Positions 8,908 to 19,026 of a stretch of DNA of 64,000 bases are shown here, piece by piece. The DNA comes from Zygaena filipendulae (lineage: Eukaryota; Arthropoda; Insecta; Lepidoptera; Zygaenidae): the NCBI GenBank assembly GCA_907165275.2, contig OU015670.1, positions 2,817,501 to 2,881,500 of the forward strand, read 5' to 3'. The notes under the pieces were generated by a model that was given only the letters and a program-made list of their open reading frames with translations, made no database searches and was not told the DNA's origin. A program made the position numbers and the translations under genes. Every line of letters starts with the position of its first letter. The first letter of the stretch is position 1.

Positions 8908-11577
8908 ATGATCTACTGGAACGCCAACGGTCTTCGGGGCAAAACATCCGTTCTGAAGACCGTTCTGCGTGACCAGCGGATCGACGTGGCGTTGATCTGC
9001 GAGACTCTCCTAAGGTCGGCGACTAACCTAAAAGTCGCCGGCTACCATGTTTATCGCCAGGACGAAATCAGCCCTCAGGGTCGCCCCTATAGAGGGCTGG
9101 TAGTGCTAGTCAAGCGAGGAGTCGTCCACCAACCAGTTCCCGCCGTGCAGTTTTCGGCGCTCAGCGCCCTGGGCGTCGAGCTGTGCGTCGCCGGCAACCC
9201 AACGCGGCTGTACGCTGTGTACAAGCCGCCGCAGCTGAGATTCCAGCCAGGTGACATCCACACCCTGCTGGAATCCAACATCCCCACGGCCGTTGCCGGC
9301 GACTTCAACTGCAAGCACACGGCGTGGAACTCGTCCCACGACTGCCCGAACGGCAGACGGCTCCTCCGCGACGCCGAGGCCCACGGCTACGAGGTCGAAG
9401 GGCCGGAAGCTCCTACCCACTATCCGGCCCATACGTCGCTAACACCTGACGTCATTGACCTCATAGCCCACCGTGGGCTCCTCTGCCGGCCCTCCATAGA
9501 GGCCCTGCCCGAGGACATGGGCTCCGACCATGTCCCGGTCCTGGTCGTCCTGGCGAACATGCCACAGAGAGTCTCGCCACCAACGCCGCGTCGATCGATC
9601 AACTGGAGACGGTTCTCCAGCTCGATGGCGACGAGCACCCCCTCGAGGCCCCTTGTCTCTCCGGGGGACGTTGAGCTTCTAGCTTCGGACATCACCGCCT
9701 GCATTCAAGGCGCCCTTGACACCTCCTCGCGCACCATGCCGACGGGGGGCAGGTTACCCCCGCTCCCCGCCGACATCAGGAACCTAATAAGCGAGAAGAG
9801 GCGCCTGCGCAGGCGGTGGCAGCAATGTCGCTGCCCACGGATGAAGACAGAGCTCAACGCCCTCACGGACAAGATAAAGGATGCCCTGAGGGAGCATGAA
9901 GCCGACGCATGGGAGAGGCGCATTGAGGCGGCATGCGAGGACTGGGCCAGTGTCCATCGCCTCTGCCGCCAACTCTCTGGCGCCCGGCCCCCGATCAGAC
10001 CGCTTCAAGCGGACGACGGTACGCTGAGGTACCGCGCAGAAGACCGCGCGAGGATCCTCGCCGACCACCTCGAACGCCAGTTCCGCCCAAATCCCACCGA
10101 CGATGTGGAGCACGTCGCAGCAGTGGAAGCCCAGCTTCGGGAGTATTTCGCAGCGCCGATGGCGCCGGAGGAGGACCCTATCGTGTTCTCCCCCGGCGAG
10201 GTGCAGCGAATGACCCGAAAACTGCAGCCGCGTAAGGCCCCGGGCGCAGACGGTATCACTAATGCAGCGCTGCGTCACCTGCCGTTTCGCTCCATAGCGG
10301 CGGTGACGCGCCTGTATAACGGTATCCTGCGCACGGGGCACTATCCCACTCCGTGGAAATCCGGCAGGGTCATTATGCTGCCCAAACCGGGGAAGAATGT
10401 CGCTCTCCCCGGCAGCTATCGGCCCATCACGCTGCTGCCTACGCTCTCGAAGCTGTTCGAGCGGCTACTGCTGCGACGTATGTCTCCGCACATTGTCCCC
10501 AGGAGAGAGCAATTTGGGTTCCGGGCGGAACACTCCACCACCCTCCAACTGTCAAGGGTGGTACAGCATATGACGGTGGCCCTCAATGAGAGGGCAACCA
10601 CCGTCGCTGTCCTCCTTGACATGGAGAAGGCGTTCGATAGGGTCTGGCATGAGGGTCTTCTGCTGAAGCTATCGTCGTCCGCGCTTCCCCGGCGAATAGT
10701 CCGGGTGGTGGCGTCCTTTCTATCCGACCGTCGCTTCTGTGTGGCGGTCGAGGACGCCACCTCAACCGAGCGTCTGATCGGGGCCGGCGTGCCGCAGGGC
10801 AGCTGCCTCTCCCCGGCCTGTTACTCCCGATACACCGACGACATCCCAGTGGGGGATGGGGTCGAGTTGGCTCTGTACGCCGATGACGCGGCGTACTATA
10901 CCTCCAACAAAAACACGAAGTACGCCGCGCTCCGGCTGCAGCGTACGCTCGACCTCCTCCCGGACTGGCTCTCCAAGTGGAGATTGTCGGTCAATGTCGG
11001 GAAGACGCAGGCCATATGCGTCGGCAATATGAGACGCCCACCGAAACCTCTCCGCCTCTACGGACAGGACATAGCGTGGTCCTCTCAGGTAAAGTACCTG
11101 GGGGTCACGCTGGATCGTCGGCTCACGTTGAGGCCTCACGTGAAAAACGTCATCGCGAGCGCTCGCGTCGCGCGGCATCAGCTGCGCAGCGTGCTCGACT
11201 CTCGGCTCCCTCTGAGGGTAAAAGTCGGGGTCTATAAGACCTACATTAGGCCCCGACTCACTTACGCCGCTCCGGCATGGTACGCACTGCCATGTGCGTC
11301 CCTGCGCGCGAGCTTGGATTCACAGCAAGCCATGGCACTGCGTGCCGCTGCCGGAGCTCCGCGCTTCGTGCGGAACTCTGTCACCCAGAGGGACCTGAGA
11401 GTCGAGCCGCTGGGCGAGTTCGTCCAGCGGCTCTCCTCCCGGATGTTCGAGCGGGCGGATGCGTCGGACCACGAACACATCCGTGGTCTGGCCCCCCTCC
11501 ACGCCCGTCCACCCGAGGGGAAGCGATATCCGCGCGAGCTTATCGCTCGCGATGACGAGCCAACGCAGCCCAGCTAG
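8908..11577 (+). CDS. LINE ORF2, endonuclease-reverse transcriptase
   Basis: The frame is already open at 8893 but the first ATG is at 8908, only 12 nt past the ORF1 stop, so translation probably depends on reinitiation. The N-terminal 220 residues are an APE-type endonuclease (IYWNANGLRGK start, LICETLL, AVAGDFNCKHTAWNS, DMGSDHVPV). The reverse transcriptase has GADGITNAAL, YRPITLLPTLSKLFERLL, QFGFRAEHSTT, LLDMEKAFDRVWH, GVPQGSCLSP and the catalytic YADDAAYY at about residue 655. A C-terminal thumb-like region (SQVKYLGVTLDRRLT, PRLTYAAPAW) follows. All catalytic motifs are present with no stops, so it could be active. Confidence 0.9.
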   Translation: MIYWNANGLRGKTSVLKTVLRDQRIDVALICETLLRSATNLKVAGYHVYRQDEISPQGRPYRGLVVLVKRGVVHQPVPAVQFSALSALGVELCVAGNPTRLYAVYKPPQLRFQPGDIHTLLESNIPTAVAGDFNCKHTAWNSSHDCPNGRRLLRDAEAHGYEVEGPEAPTHYPAHTSLTPDVIDLIAHRGLLCRPSIEALPEDMGSDHVPVLVVLANMPQRVSPPTPRRSINWRRFSSSMATSTPSRPLVSPGDVELLASDITACIQGALDTSSRTMPTGGRLPPLPADIRNLISEKRRLRRRWQQCRCPRMKTELNALTDKIKDALREHEADAWERRIEAACEDWASVHRLCRQLSGARPPIRPLQADDGTLRYRAEDRARILADHLERQFRPNPTDDVEHVAAVEAQLREYFAAPMAPEEDPIVFSPGEVQRMTRKLQPRKAPGADGITNAALRHLPFRSIAAVTRLYNGILRTGHYPTPWKSGRVIMLPKPGKNVALPGSYRPITLLPTLSKLFERLLLRRMSPHIVPRREQFGFRAEHSTTLQLSRVVQHMTVALNERATTVAVLLDMEKAFDRVWHEGLLLKLSSSALPRRIVRVVASFLSDRRFCVAVEDATSTERLIGAGVPQGSCLSPACYSRYTDDIPVGDGVELALYADDAAYYTSNKNTKYAALRLQRTLDLLPDWLSKWRLSVNVGKTQAICVGNMRRPPKPLRLYGQDIAWSSQVKYLGVTLDRRLTLRPHVKNVIASARVARHQLRSVLDSRLPLRVKVGVYKTYIRPRLTYAAPAWYALPCASLRASLDSQQAMALRAAAGAPRFVRNSVTQRDLRVEPLGEFVQRLSSRMFERADASDHEHIRGLAPLHARPPEGKRYPRELIARDDEPTQPS

Positions 11578-11752
11578 CTTGGCTGACGGAGCCTGGACGC
11601 CGCCCTGACGGTCCACGCGGTCTCTGACCGCTCCCCAGTTGCTGTCCGTAGTGGCGGATAGCGCAGGATTACCCACTGCAGGGGGCTCTGCCCCGACGCA
11701 GTCACCTCTGCTGCCTCCCCTCTGGGGGAGGCAGCAAGAGAAGGCTCGACGA
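11578..11752 (+). other. Jockey LINE 3' UTR
   Basis: GC-rich non-coding stretch between the ORF2 stop (tag at 11575-11577) and the right target duplication. It includes an imperfect hairpin around 11718-11735 (tgcctcccctctgggggaggca). Confidence 0.6.
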
Positions 11753-11765
11753 CGCATAGTCTTCA
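11753..11765 (+). repeat. Target-site duplication, right copy (Jockey LINE)
   Basis: Same 13 bases as 6020-6032; the flanking bases differ beyond it. Confidence 0.75.
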
Positions 11766-11859
11766 ACGAGGGAGACGGCAACAACGACGACAACCATACT
11801 TACTAAGATGCGGTTGGTTTTTAAGGATTTGTTGTGCACCTAGTCATAATCAGGCCTGT

Positions 11860-11901
11860 GTCAGTTTTAGTTTCGACGCCTCCGCAAAGCGCTAGTGTCG
11901 C
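11860..11901 (+). repeat. Inverted end of P-like element, left arm
   Basis: The 24-bp core at 11878-11901 (gcctccgc.aagcgctagtgtcgc) is the reverse complement of 27509-27532 with one mismatch. The similarity continues outward through 'cagttttagtttc' with a 2-bp gap. Confidence 0.75.
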
Positions 11902-12097
11902 ATTCGCTTTGTTCCGCCATTTTGCTGCCGCTCGACTCATTTATATCTAGTTTATCTATGGTCACTCCTGTGTTTACTCTTCCCGGTGTAATTACATGTT
12001 TTCGGCCGTTTTCGTTGTTTTTTGTGTTCAATTCAAATTTTAACATAATTAACCTTCTAGTTGACCATATGTAGTGATATTGCTTAGAAATAACGCT
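11902..12097 (+). promoter_or_regulatory. Leader/promoter region of P-like element
   Basis: About 200 bp between the inverted end and the first ATG. No TATA box or repeat stands out. The 5' UTR presumably lies here because the THAP exon begins at 12098. Confidence 0.35.
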
Positions 12098-12386
12098 ATG
12101 TCTTCTCGAAAGTGTTGTGTTGGAGGTTGTATTTCAACGAGTAAAACTCACCGCTTGTTCAGCATCCCAAAAGACGATAAATTACGAGAATTATGGATGT
12201 CTTTTTTAATTCCTACGAACATTGAGCTTAGCGGCCTTTCTAAAGACCAGTTACTGAACAAACGTGTTTGCCAAAATCACTTTGATAGACATCAGTTTGA
12301 TGGCAAGGGTAACCGTCTTCAGCATGGCTATCCTTGCTTGTTTACTGAAAAAGAAGTTTTGCATGGGATACCTTTGACCTCGTCTG
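12098..12386 (+). CDS. THAP-domain exon of P-like transposase
   Basis: From the first in-frame ATG (12098), MSSRKCCVGGC opens a THAP zinc finger: C-x4-C, HRLFSIPKDD, the conserved W in LRELWMSFL, then C-x2-H in KRVCQNHFDRHQFD, about 90 residues in all. THAP domains give sequence-specific DNA binding to P-element transposase and to vertebrate THAP9. The exon ends at a GTGAGT donor (12387), phase 1, joining in frame to 13049. It lies outside the inverted ends of the nested DUF7869 transposon, which ties it to the P-type catalytic exons downstream rather than to the DUF7869 gene. Confidence 0.85.
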
Positions 12387-13048
12387 GTGAGTAAATTTAA
12401 TGCAGTGCAAAAGCCGACTACTTGCCGTCGGAAGTTAAAAATTAGAAAACCAAGTAGGTACCCAAAGATACTAACCCAATTTTGGCGTTAATCTAGCGTT
12501 TTTCCAGTCGGTTAAACAGACAAGAACAGGTACAGATGAAGATCCTGAACACAAATCCTGCACACTATCTCTTTTTACTTTCTTTTAAATTACTGTGCAC
12601 CTGTTACTTGCCAGTTACATTAGAATATCTTTGTGAAACTCGGAGATGTAATAGAAACCTTATAAAACCTAAAAATATGTCAAAATAATTGTTTTAAATA
12701 GTTAGGTATGCATAAGAAACATTTTACTCTATTGAAAAGCTGATACTCAGCTCTCCAAGTTTCGAAATTGCGGCACCAAATACTTGGCTCCTTAGATACT
12801 GGCTATTTAATCACAAAAATAATAATTGTCAGGTTAGAAGTTAAAAAGAGTCGACATAAATTAAGTACCAATATTTTGTATAGTATAATAGTTACCATGT
12901 TGAAAATAACCCTAATGCATACATTTATCTATCTATCATTTATTTATCTATATAAAAGATTTCTTTTCTATTTTTCAGAAGAAATATATGAATATATTTT
13001 TGCCATGCTGCAGTAACTAGATAATTAAAAGTAAATTTTTGTTTTCAG
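12387..13048 (+). other. Intron of P-like gene
   Basis: AT-rich; bounded by GTGAGT and tttcag. Contains tatctatctatcatttatttatctata-type low complexity around 12930-12955. No other feature seen. Confidence 0.55.
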
Positions 13049-13135
13049 TTGGAGATCACTTGATTGATCATAATTATGAATTAAAAGTTGTACCAGATGA
13101 TTCTATTGAGTCGACAGTAAATATTGTAACTGAAG
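13049..13135 (+). CDS. Second coding exon of P-like transposase
   Basis: Small exon between ttttcag and GTTGGT encoding VGDHLIDHNYELKVVPDDSI... Phase 1 at both ends. It starts with the same Gly-Asp/Glu-His motif as the mini-exons at 19456 and 20054, suggesting a family of duplicated linker exons between the THAP domain and the coiled-coil region. Confidence 0.6.
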
Positions 13136-13324
13136 GTTGGTATTAATAGAGCACTATTAATAGAATATTAGTTATCCCATGGTATTTCATTTCGCAGATG
13201 ACAATCCAAAGATATTTTTAATAGAGGTTTTACATTTAGATAAGATTTGTTCAGTAAATCATAAATTATTTATAATATCGACACCCAAAAGAACTCCGAA
13301 ACGTACTTGCTTCGGCAGTATATA

Positions 13325-13359
13325 ATATCGTCGGCTTAATTATCAAACTTCGTAACTCC
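13325..13359 (+). repeat. TIR of DUF7869-type transposon, left
   Basis: Begins atatcgtcggcttaatt; reverse complement of 19027-19061 over 34 of 35 positions. Confidence 0.85.
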
Positions 13360-13738
13360 AAAATTTCCGATTTTTTTATTTTGATGCCGTAACGTAAAAT
13401 GGCGTAACGAACACGATGGAATCATTCGTATCTCCTACTTGTTTTTAGTTTTTTTGTTATTTACAAAAAATAAAACTACGTATGTCCACGGGATGAGCGG
13501 ACGCCATTTTGAATGACGCAATACTTCGTAACTCCCACGCTCAGTTCAGCAACTGGCAGATTGCAAGAAGGTCGTGCACATTTTTTTCATTTTTAATACA
13601 AATTGTACATTTTAGTGGATTCAGCTTTAGAATATAGGATTGGGTAAGTCACTTCTATAATTTAATTATGATAATAATAGAATTCAGTGTTGAAAAACAA
13701 AGAAAAGTTATGATGGAATTTATAATGGAGTTATGTAG

Positions 13739-13999
13739 TGTAAGAAAACGCTGGCAAGTGGGTGGAGCTTATATCGAAAGACGTCGCCTGCGCAGCGCGT
13801 ATTGGCTGCGAGCGTCACGCCACGGTGGCGCGACGCGGCGGCGCGACACGACGGCGCCAGCGACCGGACGAGTATTTTCACTCGTCGTCCAGCCTCCGTA
13901 GGCATAGCTCTGTATTGTTAAACGTTCAGTGTACCCACTTTAATTATTGCAGTAAACGTATCGACCATATCGTGTTTATTACTTTGATTATCTCTAACA
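13739..13999 (+). repeat. 5' LTR
   Basis: TGTAAGAAAACG...TCTCTAACA. CG-rich centre (around 13790-13880), 'cagtgtaccc' and a late AT-rich part. Offset to the 3' LTR is a constant 1987 bp. Confidence 0.9.
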
Positions 14000-14002
14000 G
14001 TT

Positions 14003-14017
14003 CAGAAGTCGGATTCG
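14003..14017 (+). other. Probable tRNA-Leu-like primer binding site
   Basis: cagaagtcggattcg begins 3 bases after the LTR and resembles the complement of an insect tRNA-Leu 3' arm (cagaagtgggattcgaac). It lacks the usual leading TGG for the CCA end. Confidence 0.4.
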
Positions 14018-14048
14018 TGACTTTTACGCCCCAATAAATAATTTGACA

Positions 14049-15069
14049 ATGGACAGACATTCAAAATCCCGGTATCGGAAGTCACGATCGCGATCCCGTA
14101 CACGGTCGCGATCTCGGGGCCATAAACGAAGATCTCGATACGATACATCGCGAGAACGATCGCAAAAACGTTCTAAACAGGCAACTTTAGAAAATAGGCT
14201 TCAAAATATAGAATCTTTAATGAATAAAATAGTACAAAGTAAATCGGAGTCAACAGTGCAGAGTAGCCTACCGTCATTTCACACAGAAAACTCATCAGAC
14301 GTTGTGTTCACAGCTCCATCAGTCGCACTTACCACCCCCCCTGCAAGTCTGACGGTTCAGGCTGAACCAACGCCGAAGGCACGCAAGACACAAGACAAGC
14401 AGGATGAGGCCCTCATCCAGCACATCGCAGAGCCACAACGTCTGCCCGATACATCGAGTTCAATGGCGGTTTGTTCGACGAGTCAAGGTCAGACACATAA
14501 ACTAATTTATTCTTCGGAAAACATACCCGAATTTACCGGAAACGTAACCGAAGACAAAATGAGCACTCAGAACTGGATCAAACGTTTAGAAACATTGGCT
14601 AAGGTTTTTGGATGGGACGAGCGGCTATTAATTTATCACATGACATCAAAACTATCCGGTAATGCTAGATTGTGGTTTGATGCTCAACACGATATTGATC
14701 TTAGCTGGGATCAATGGAAACATAAATTAATTATTGATTTTCCGGAGGGACGTGGTATAGCCTCAAAGTTGTATGATTTTGTAACAATAATGAGAGATTA
14801 TAATGAAAATGTCATAGATTTTTATTATAAAAAAAATATCTTTAGGAAAAAAATGTGATCAACCTGATCATGTCATAGTCGATGTTATAATTTTTACATT
14901 AAATGATCCTTTGTTAAAGTCTGGTGCTCGTAGTGCTGCTTGTCGAGACACGAAAAGTTTATTAGAATATCTAACAGACATTGCTTCTGATTCTATTACG
15001 CAGAGTAAAAGTAAAATAGGTACTGCATTGGATTTTGATAGTGAAGTAGATGAAGTAGATGATGTTTAG
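14049..15069 (+). pseudogene. Gag of LTR retrotransposon with RS-rich N-terminus, one frameshift
   Basis: The first ATG (14049) gives MDRHSKSRYRKSRSRSRTRS-type arginine/serine repeats over about 45 residues, then a coiled segment (LENRLQNIESLMNKIVQS), a low-complexity linker, and a retrotrans_gag-like capsid region (IPEFTGNV, NWIKRLETLAKVFGWDE, MTSKLSGNARLWFD, WDQWKHKLI.DFP). The frame breaks near 14853 in an A7 run. In the next frame the expected C-terminal part continues (KKCDQPDHV, TLNDPLLKSGARSA, RDTKSLLEYL) to the stop at 15069. There is no CCHC knuckle. RS repeats are unusual for an insect Gag and suggest nuclear or splicing-factor interactions. The one-base break could be a homopolymer error. 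Confidence 0.75.
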
Positions 15070-15329
15070 ATGATTATTCCTGTCATAGCAATTATTGTGT
15101 GATCTAACGATTACTTATTATTGACGATTATCTTGATCGAGTATGTTAAAATTATTACGTTCAATTTTTAATTTTTATTAATATTGATAGTTTCATGGTT
15201 ATGTTTGAGGCATTTGAGTTATTGCTTTGTTTGTCTGACTTAATGTTATAGCAGATTAGACCCAATAACACGATTATGATTTTAAATTACCAGTCCAAAC
15301 CTAGAATCATCATGGCAGTAAACCAGGTT

Positions 15330-15515
15330 AGTAATGCTCAAGACCAGGTCGGTCCTACCACATCAGACCAGTTCGGTCTAAGCATAAACAAATCAGACCA
15401 GTTCGGTCCTATTACGCCAGACCAGTTCTTCTTAAGTACTTCTACCTGGGCCAGTTCGGTCCTACGACAACTGATCAGATCGATCAAATAGGATCAGATC
15501 GATCAAATAGGATCA
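15330..15515 (+). repeat. Repeat-rich non-coding 3' part of LTR element
   Basis: The word agaccagttcggtc (with variants) recurs at about 15341, 15363, 15395, 15418 and 15449. It is followed by three copies of a 19-20-bp unit, gatcagatcgatcaaatag (from about 15473). No ORF. The array could be a packaging, enhancer or protein-binding region. Confidence 0.75.
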
Positions 15516-15725
15516 GATAGATTCGATTTACACTGTCGAGTCGAAAGGCCAGTTCGGTCACTGTTAAACTGACTTTTGCAGTTCGCTTATGACGGTTCGT
15601 CTCGGGTATCGTTCTAAATCATCTCGTTAAGATCACTATGACTAGGCAGCGTGTTCCAAGTTCTAATGCTGGTAATTTTCAGGTCCCAGTAATACGGGGT
15701 CGTATTACGGCTCAGGATGGGCGAC

Positions 15726-15986
15726 TGTAAGAAAACGCTGGCAAGTGGGTGGAGCTTATATCGAAAGACGTCGCCTGCGCAGCGCGTATTGGCTGCGAGC
15801 GTCACGCCACGGTGGCGCGACGCGGCGGCGCGACACGACGGCGCCAGCGACCGGACGAGTATTTTCACTCGTCGTCCAGCCTCCGTAGGCATAGCTCTGT
15901 ATTGTTAAACGTTCAGTGTACCCACTTTAATTATTGCAGTAAACGTATCGACCATATCGTGTTTATTACTTTGATTATCTCTAACA
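15726..15986 (+). repeat. 3' LTR
   Basis: Matches 13739-13999 at every position I compared; preceded by a short purine-rich aggatggg as a weak polypurine-tract candidate. Confidence 0.9.
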
Positions 15987-16126
15987 GTAGTTTTCTCGTT
16001 ATAGAGCAAGATGTTTTGAATGTTTCTGGTGTAAGGAGTTACGCAGATTTCTAATATCGTGATCACTATAAAATTATTTAATTGCATGTTTTTTTACCTG
16101 TTTCAGCTTCTATTTAATCGTATAAA

Positions 16127-18659
16127 ATGTCGAGAAGAGCTCGTACACTGAGGATATTACAAAATGTTAATTTTAATGTCGAACAGTCCGATACTGATAC
16201 ATATACAGTACAAGATAACGGTACCTTACAAAAACAAAACGAGGATCCCAGCCCTCCAATTATTAGTGGTCCGCCGCAAAATATTTGTATTTTTAAGGAT
16301 GGATCTATTCATAGTAGATCAGGTAGGTCTTATACAGGTACCTACGCCTTGTCATACATACAATCATCATCCATTGGGCTGCGGCTGTCTTTAAAAAAAA
16401 ATAGGGTTGTGAGTAGGGGTAAAACGAATGTTTATTTGAACAAAAACCGTAGGTACTGAATTTATCTAATTAATATGTATTTCCAGATACATTACCAGCT
16501 GCGTACGAAACTGAATACTTTGACGAAGGTTTGAGAAGCGATTCTGTATCTCCTCAGTGTATTATTATGCTAGAAGACAATGTGGAAGGTGCAAGTAATC
16601 AAGGATTTATGCCACTTTTTAACGCAGAAACTTTAGAGTCACTTATCGTGCATGAAAGCAGTGTGGAAACTACTGAACTACCCACATCACTTGAGGTTGT
16701 TGCGGAAAGTAGTGAAACTAGTGAACCACCTAAGAAAAGACACAAAAAGTGTCAACCAGATCAGTGGAATGTAATTCGAAACCAAAAAAACAGAGAACAA
16801 GGAAAAGCTTACATGGGAAAGAAGAAGGTACAAAATAAATGGCAATTTAATGAACCCAAACCGGAAAGACAATTGAAAGAACGATGTGTTTGTAAATTAA
16901 GTACAAAGAAGAACACTAAAATACAATGTCACAACTTATCAGATGACGACAGAGAGAAAATATGGGAAACCTTTTGGCAACTCACATGGAATGAAAAAAA
17001 AATATTCGTTAAGTCCTTCTCTATTCCCAAAATGAAAGAAAGAGTGAGAAGTGAAGGGACATCAAGACGCAAGCACTCCGTGCAACTGTTCCTATTGAGT
17101 GACAGCAAGAAAGAGCGATTTCGGGTATGCAAGACAATGTTTTTAAATACATTGAGCATCGGAGAATGGGTAATAAAAAAGTGGATTATCAACGAACAAG
17201 ATGAACCTAAAGAGAGACCGAAAAATAATAAAAGATCTGAGTGTACTTCCAAATTGAGACAATTTTTTGAATCACTGCCAGAAATGGAGTCCCATTATTG
17301 TCGTAAGGATTCATCAAAATTGTACCTAGAACCAATATGGGCAAGCAAAACCCAACTTTACAAAGTATATCAAAATGATTTTTGTAAATCTGAAAACTTA
17401 CAACCCTTAAGTATGGCTTCTTTTCATAATCTATTTGATGAACTGAACTTGTCATTATACAGACCCAAGAAGGATTTATGCGATATTTGTGAAGGTTTTA
17501 AAACTAAAAACATTTCTTATGATTCTTACAAAGAACACATTGAAAAGAAAGAAGAAGCTAGAAATGAAAAGAAGAAGGACAAAGAATCTAATCATGTAGT
17601 GTTGACCATGGATTTACAGTCAGTTTTATTAAGTCCAAAATCAAATGTATCCTCACTTTATTACAAAACTAAATTAATACTCCACAATTTCACACTATAC
17701 AATATCAAGGAAAAAAAGGGTTACTGCTTTATCTGGAATGAAACAGAGGGTAGATTGACTGCAAATGAATTTTCGACAATCATTATCAGTGCCTTAAAAA
17801 AAATCATTTCAGGAAATCCATTGGAAAAAGATCAAGAAATTATTATTTACAGTGACGGCTGCACATATCAAAACAGGTTAATTTTGCGTTATGTATCTGC
17901 TTATAATCTGTCTAATATTTTACCTAAGTATTACATTATTCCCCTCTTAATATTATTATCTAACAGTAATCTATATTGTTTATTATGTATACTTTTCAAA
18001 TACTTCCCACATTAACCTAACCTACTTCCATTGAATGATTTCGGGAATGCTGTTCTTTCAAATGCTATTTTTTATTTATTTATTTATTTATTTATTCTTC
18101 TTGCACAAAATAGTACAAATGGCGAACTATTCTGAACTTTTGCATGGAGAATGACATAAATGTAACTCAAAAATACCTGGAGAAGGGTCATACGCAAATG
18201 GAATGCGACAGTATGCATTCGGTAATAGAAAAGGCATTAAGACATAAAAAGATAAATGTACCCGCTGATTATGCTTACAGTGCTAAAATTGCTTGTAAAA
18301 AAAGTCCCTACGATGTTACCTATCTGTATCACGATTCCTTTAAAGATATTGAACACACATTAAATTTTTATAAATCCATAAGACCTGGCAAGAGAGTAGG
18401 TGATCCGGCTGTAACAGACTTGAGAGCTTTGCGATATAATCCAGATGGAACCATTTTATACAAGTTGAGACATCCGGAAACATACAGAAGTCTTCCAACA
18501 AGAGTGCTTAGATTTAACGTAATACCATTTGATAATATACCAAGACTCTACTCTGCAAGAATTCCAATAAAAAAAGAGAAATATCAACACCTTCAAGAGT
18601 TGAAAAAAACTATGGAACAAGATTACCACAATTTTTATGATAACTTGCCCCATTCATAA
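16127..18659 (+). CDS. DUF7869-type putative transposase
   Basis: Exon 1 (16127-16322, MSRRARTLRILQ...) ends at GTAGGT; exon 2 (16487-17876) and a last exon (about 18114-18659) follow. Seen in order: acidic N-terminus, basic patch PPKKRHKKCQ, Cys motif RCVCKL...QCHNLSDDDREKIWETFW, RVCKTMFLNTLSIG, HYCRKDSSKLYL, RPKKDLCDICEGF, VVLTMDLQSVLLSPK, YYKTKLILHNF, then IIYSDGCTYQN and KYLEKGHTQMECDSMHSVIE. The Asp in TMDLQ, the Asp in YSDGC and an acidic residue in ECDSMH are candidates for an RNase H-like triad. The exon 2/3 join is off by one base and that intron has a (ttta)n run. The placement between TIRs supports a transposase. The DUF number is from memory. Confidence 0.68.
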
Positions 18660-19026
18660 GTATTTTTTTCTATTTAGAGTGTAAGTGTTCTATGATTAAT
18701 AATAAACGTATTTTTAAACAAAAAACTAGAAGCGTGTTTTAGTATGTACTAATACGCACTCGTATATCCATTCAAAAAAACTGTTTATTACATAGGTAAA
18801 GATACCAAACTTGGTATCTCCAAGAAAACTTCGTAAGTCCAATATACACGTTTAAGAAATACACCTAAATCCATTTATTAAATCATGTTATCAGATAGTC
18901 AACCATAATTATAACTAACATAAGCATAATTAATAACTAAACGTAAATAAATCTGTTTGTCTATGTTTTTATTGCTATTTGTTAAATAAAAAAGTTTTTT
19001 CTTCCTCCTGTAAAGTTTGACCAAAT
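18660..19026 (+). other. 3' region of DUF7869-type transposon
   Basis: Contains an aataaa signal at about 18700 and, towards the end, cttcgtaagtcc (18829-18840), a subterminal version of the terminal repeat. No gene. Confidence 0.5.

Larger units (their letters stand above)
6033..11752 (+). mobile_element. Full-length Jockey-clade LINE
   Basis: A GC-rich non-LTR retrotransposon of about 5.7 kb: 5' UTR (6033-6481), ORF1 nucleic-acid-binding protein, ORF2 endonuclease/reverse transcriptase, and a short 3' UTR. A 13-bp direct repeat brackets it. Both ORFs are open from end to end, suggesting a recent insertion. The second copy at 58019 aligns from 'ggactggctacc' onward, which supports the 5' end. 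No clear poly-A tail precedes the right target copy, so the 3' end is less certain. Clade assignment rests on the PRE_C2HC plus three CCHC knuckles in ORF1 and the ORF2 motif set. Confidence 0.88.
13739..15986 (+). mobile_element. Gag-only LTR retrotransposon
   Basis: Two 261-bp LTRs (13739-13999; 15726-15986) start TG and end CA, look identical by eye, and are flanked by a 4-bp GTAG duplication (13735-13738; 15987-15990). The 1.7-kb interior encodes only a Gag and then a repeat-rich non-coding stretch; no protease, RT, RNase H or integrase motif is present. It must depend on enzymes from another element. The layout recalls TR-GAG elements described in plants. Identical LTRs imply a very recent insertion. 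Confidence 0.88.

Noticed and set aside
12098..18659. THAP exon belonging to the DUF7869-type gene
   Set aside because: The THAP exon lies outside the 35-bp inverted repeats of that element, and its splice phase fits the P-like exon at 13049.
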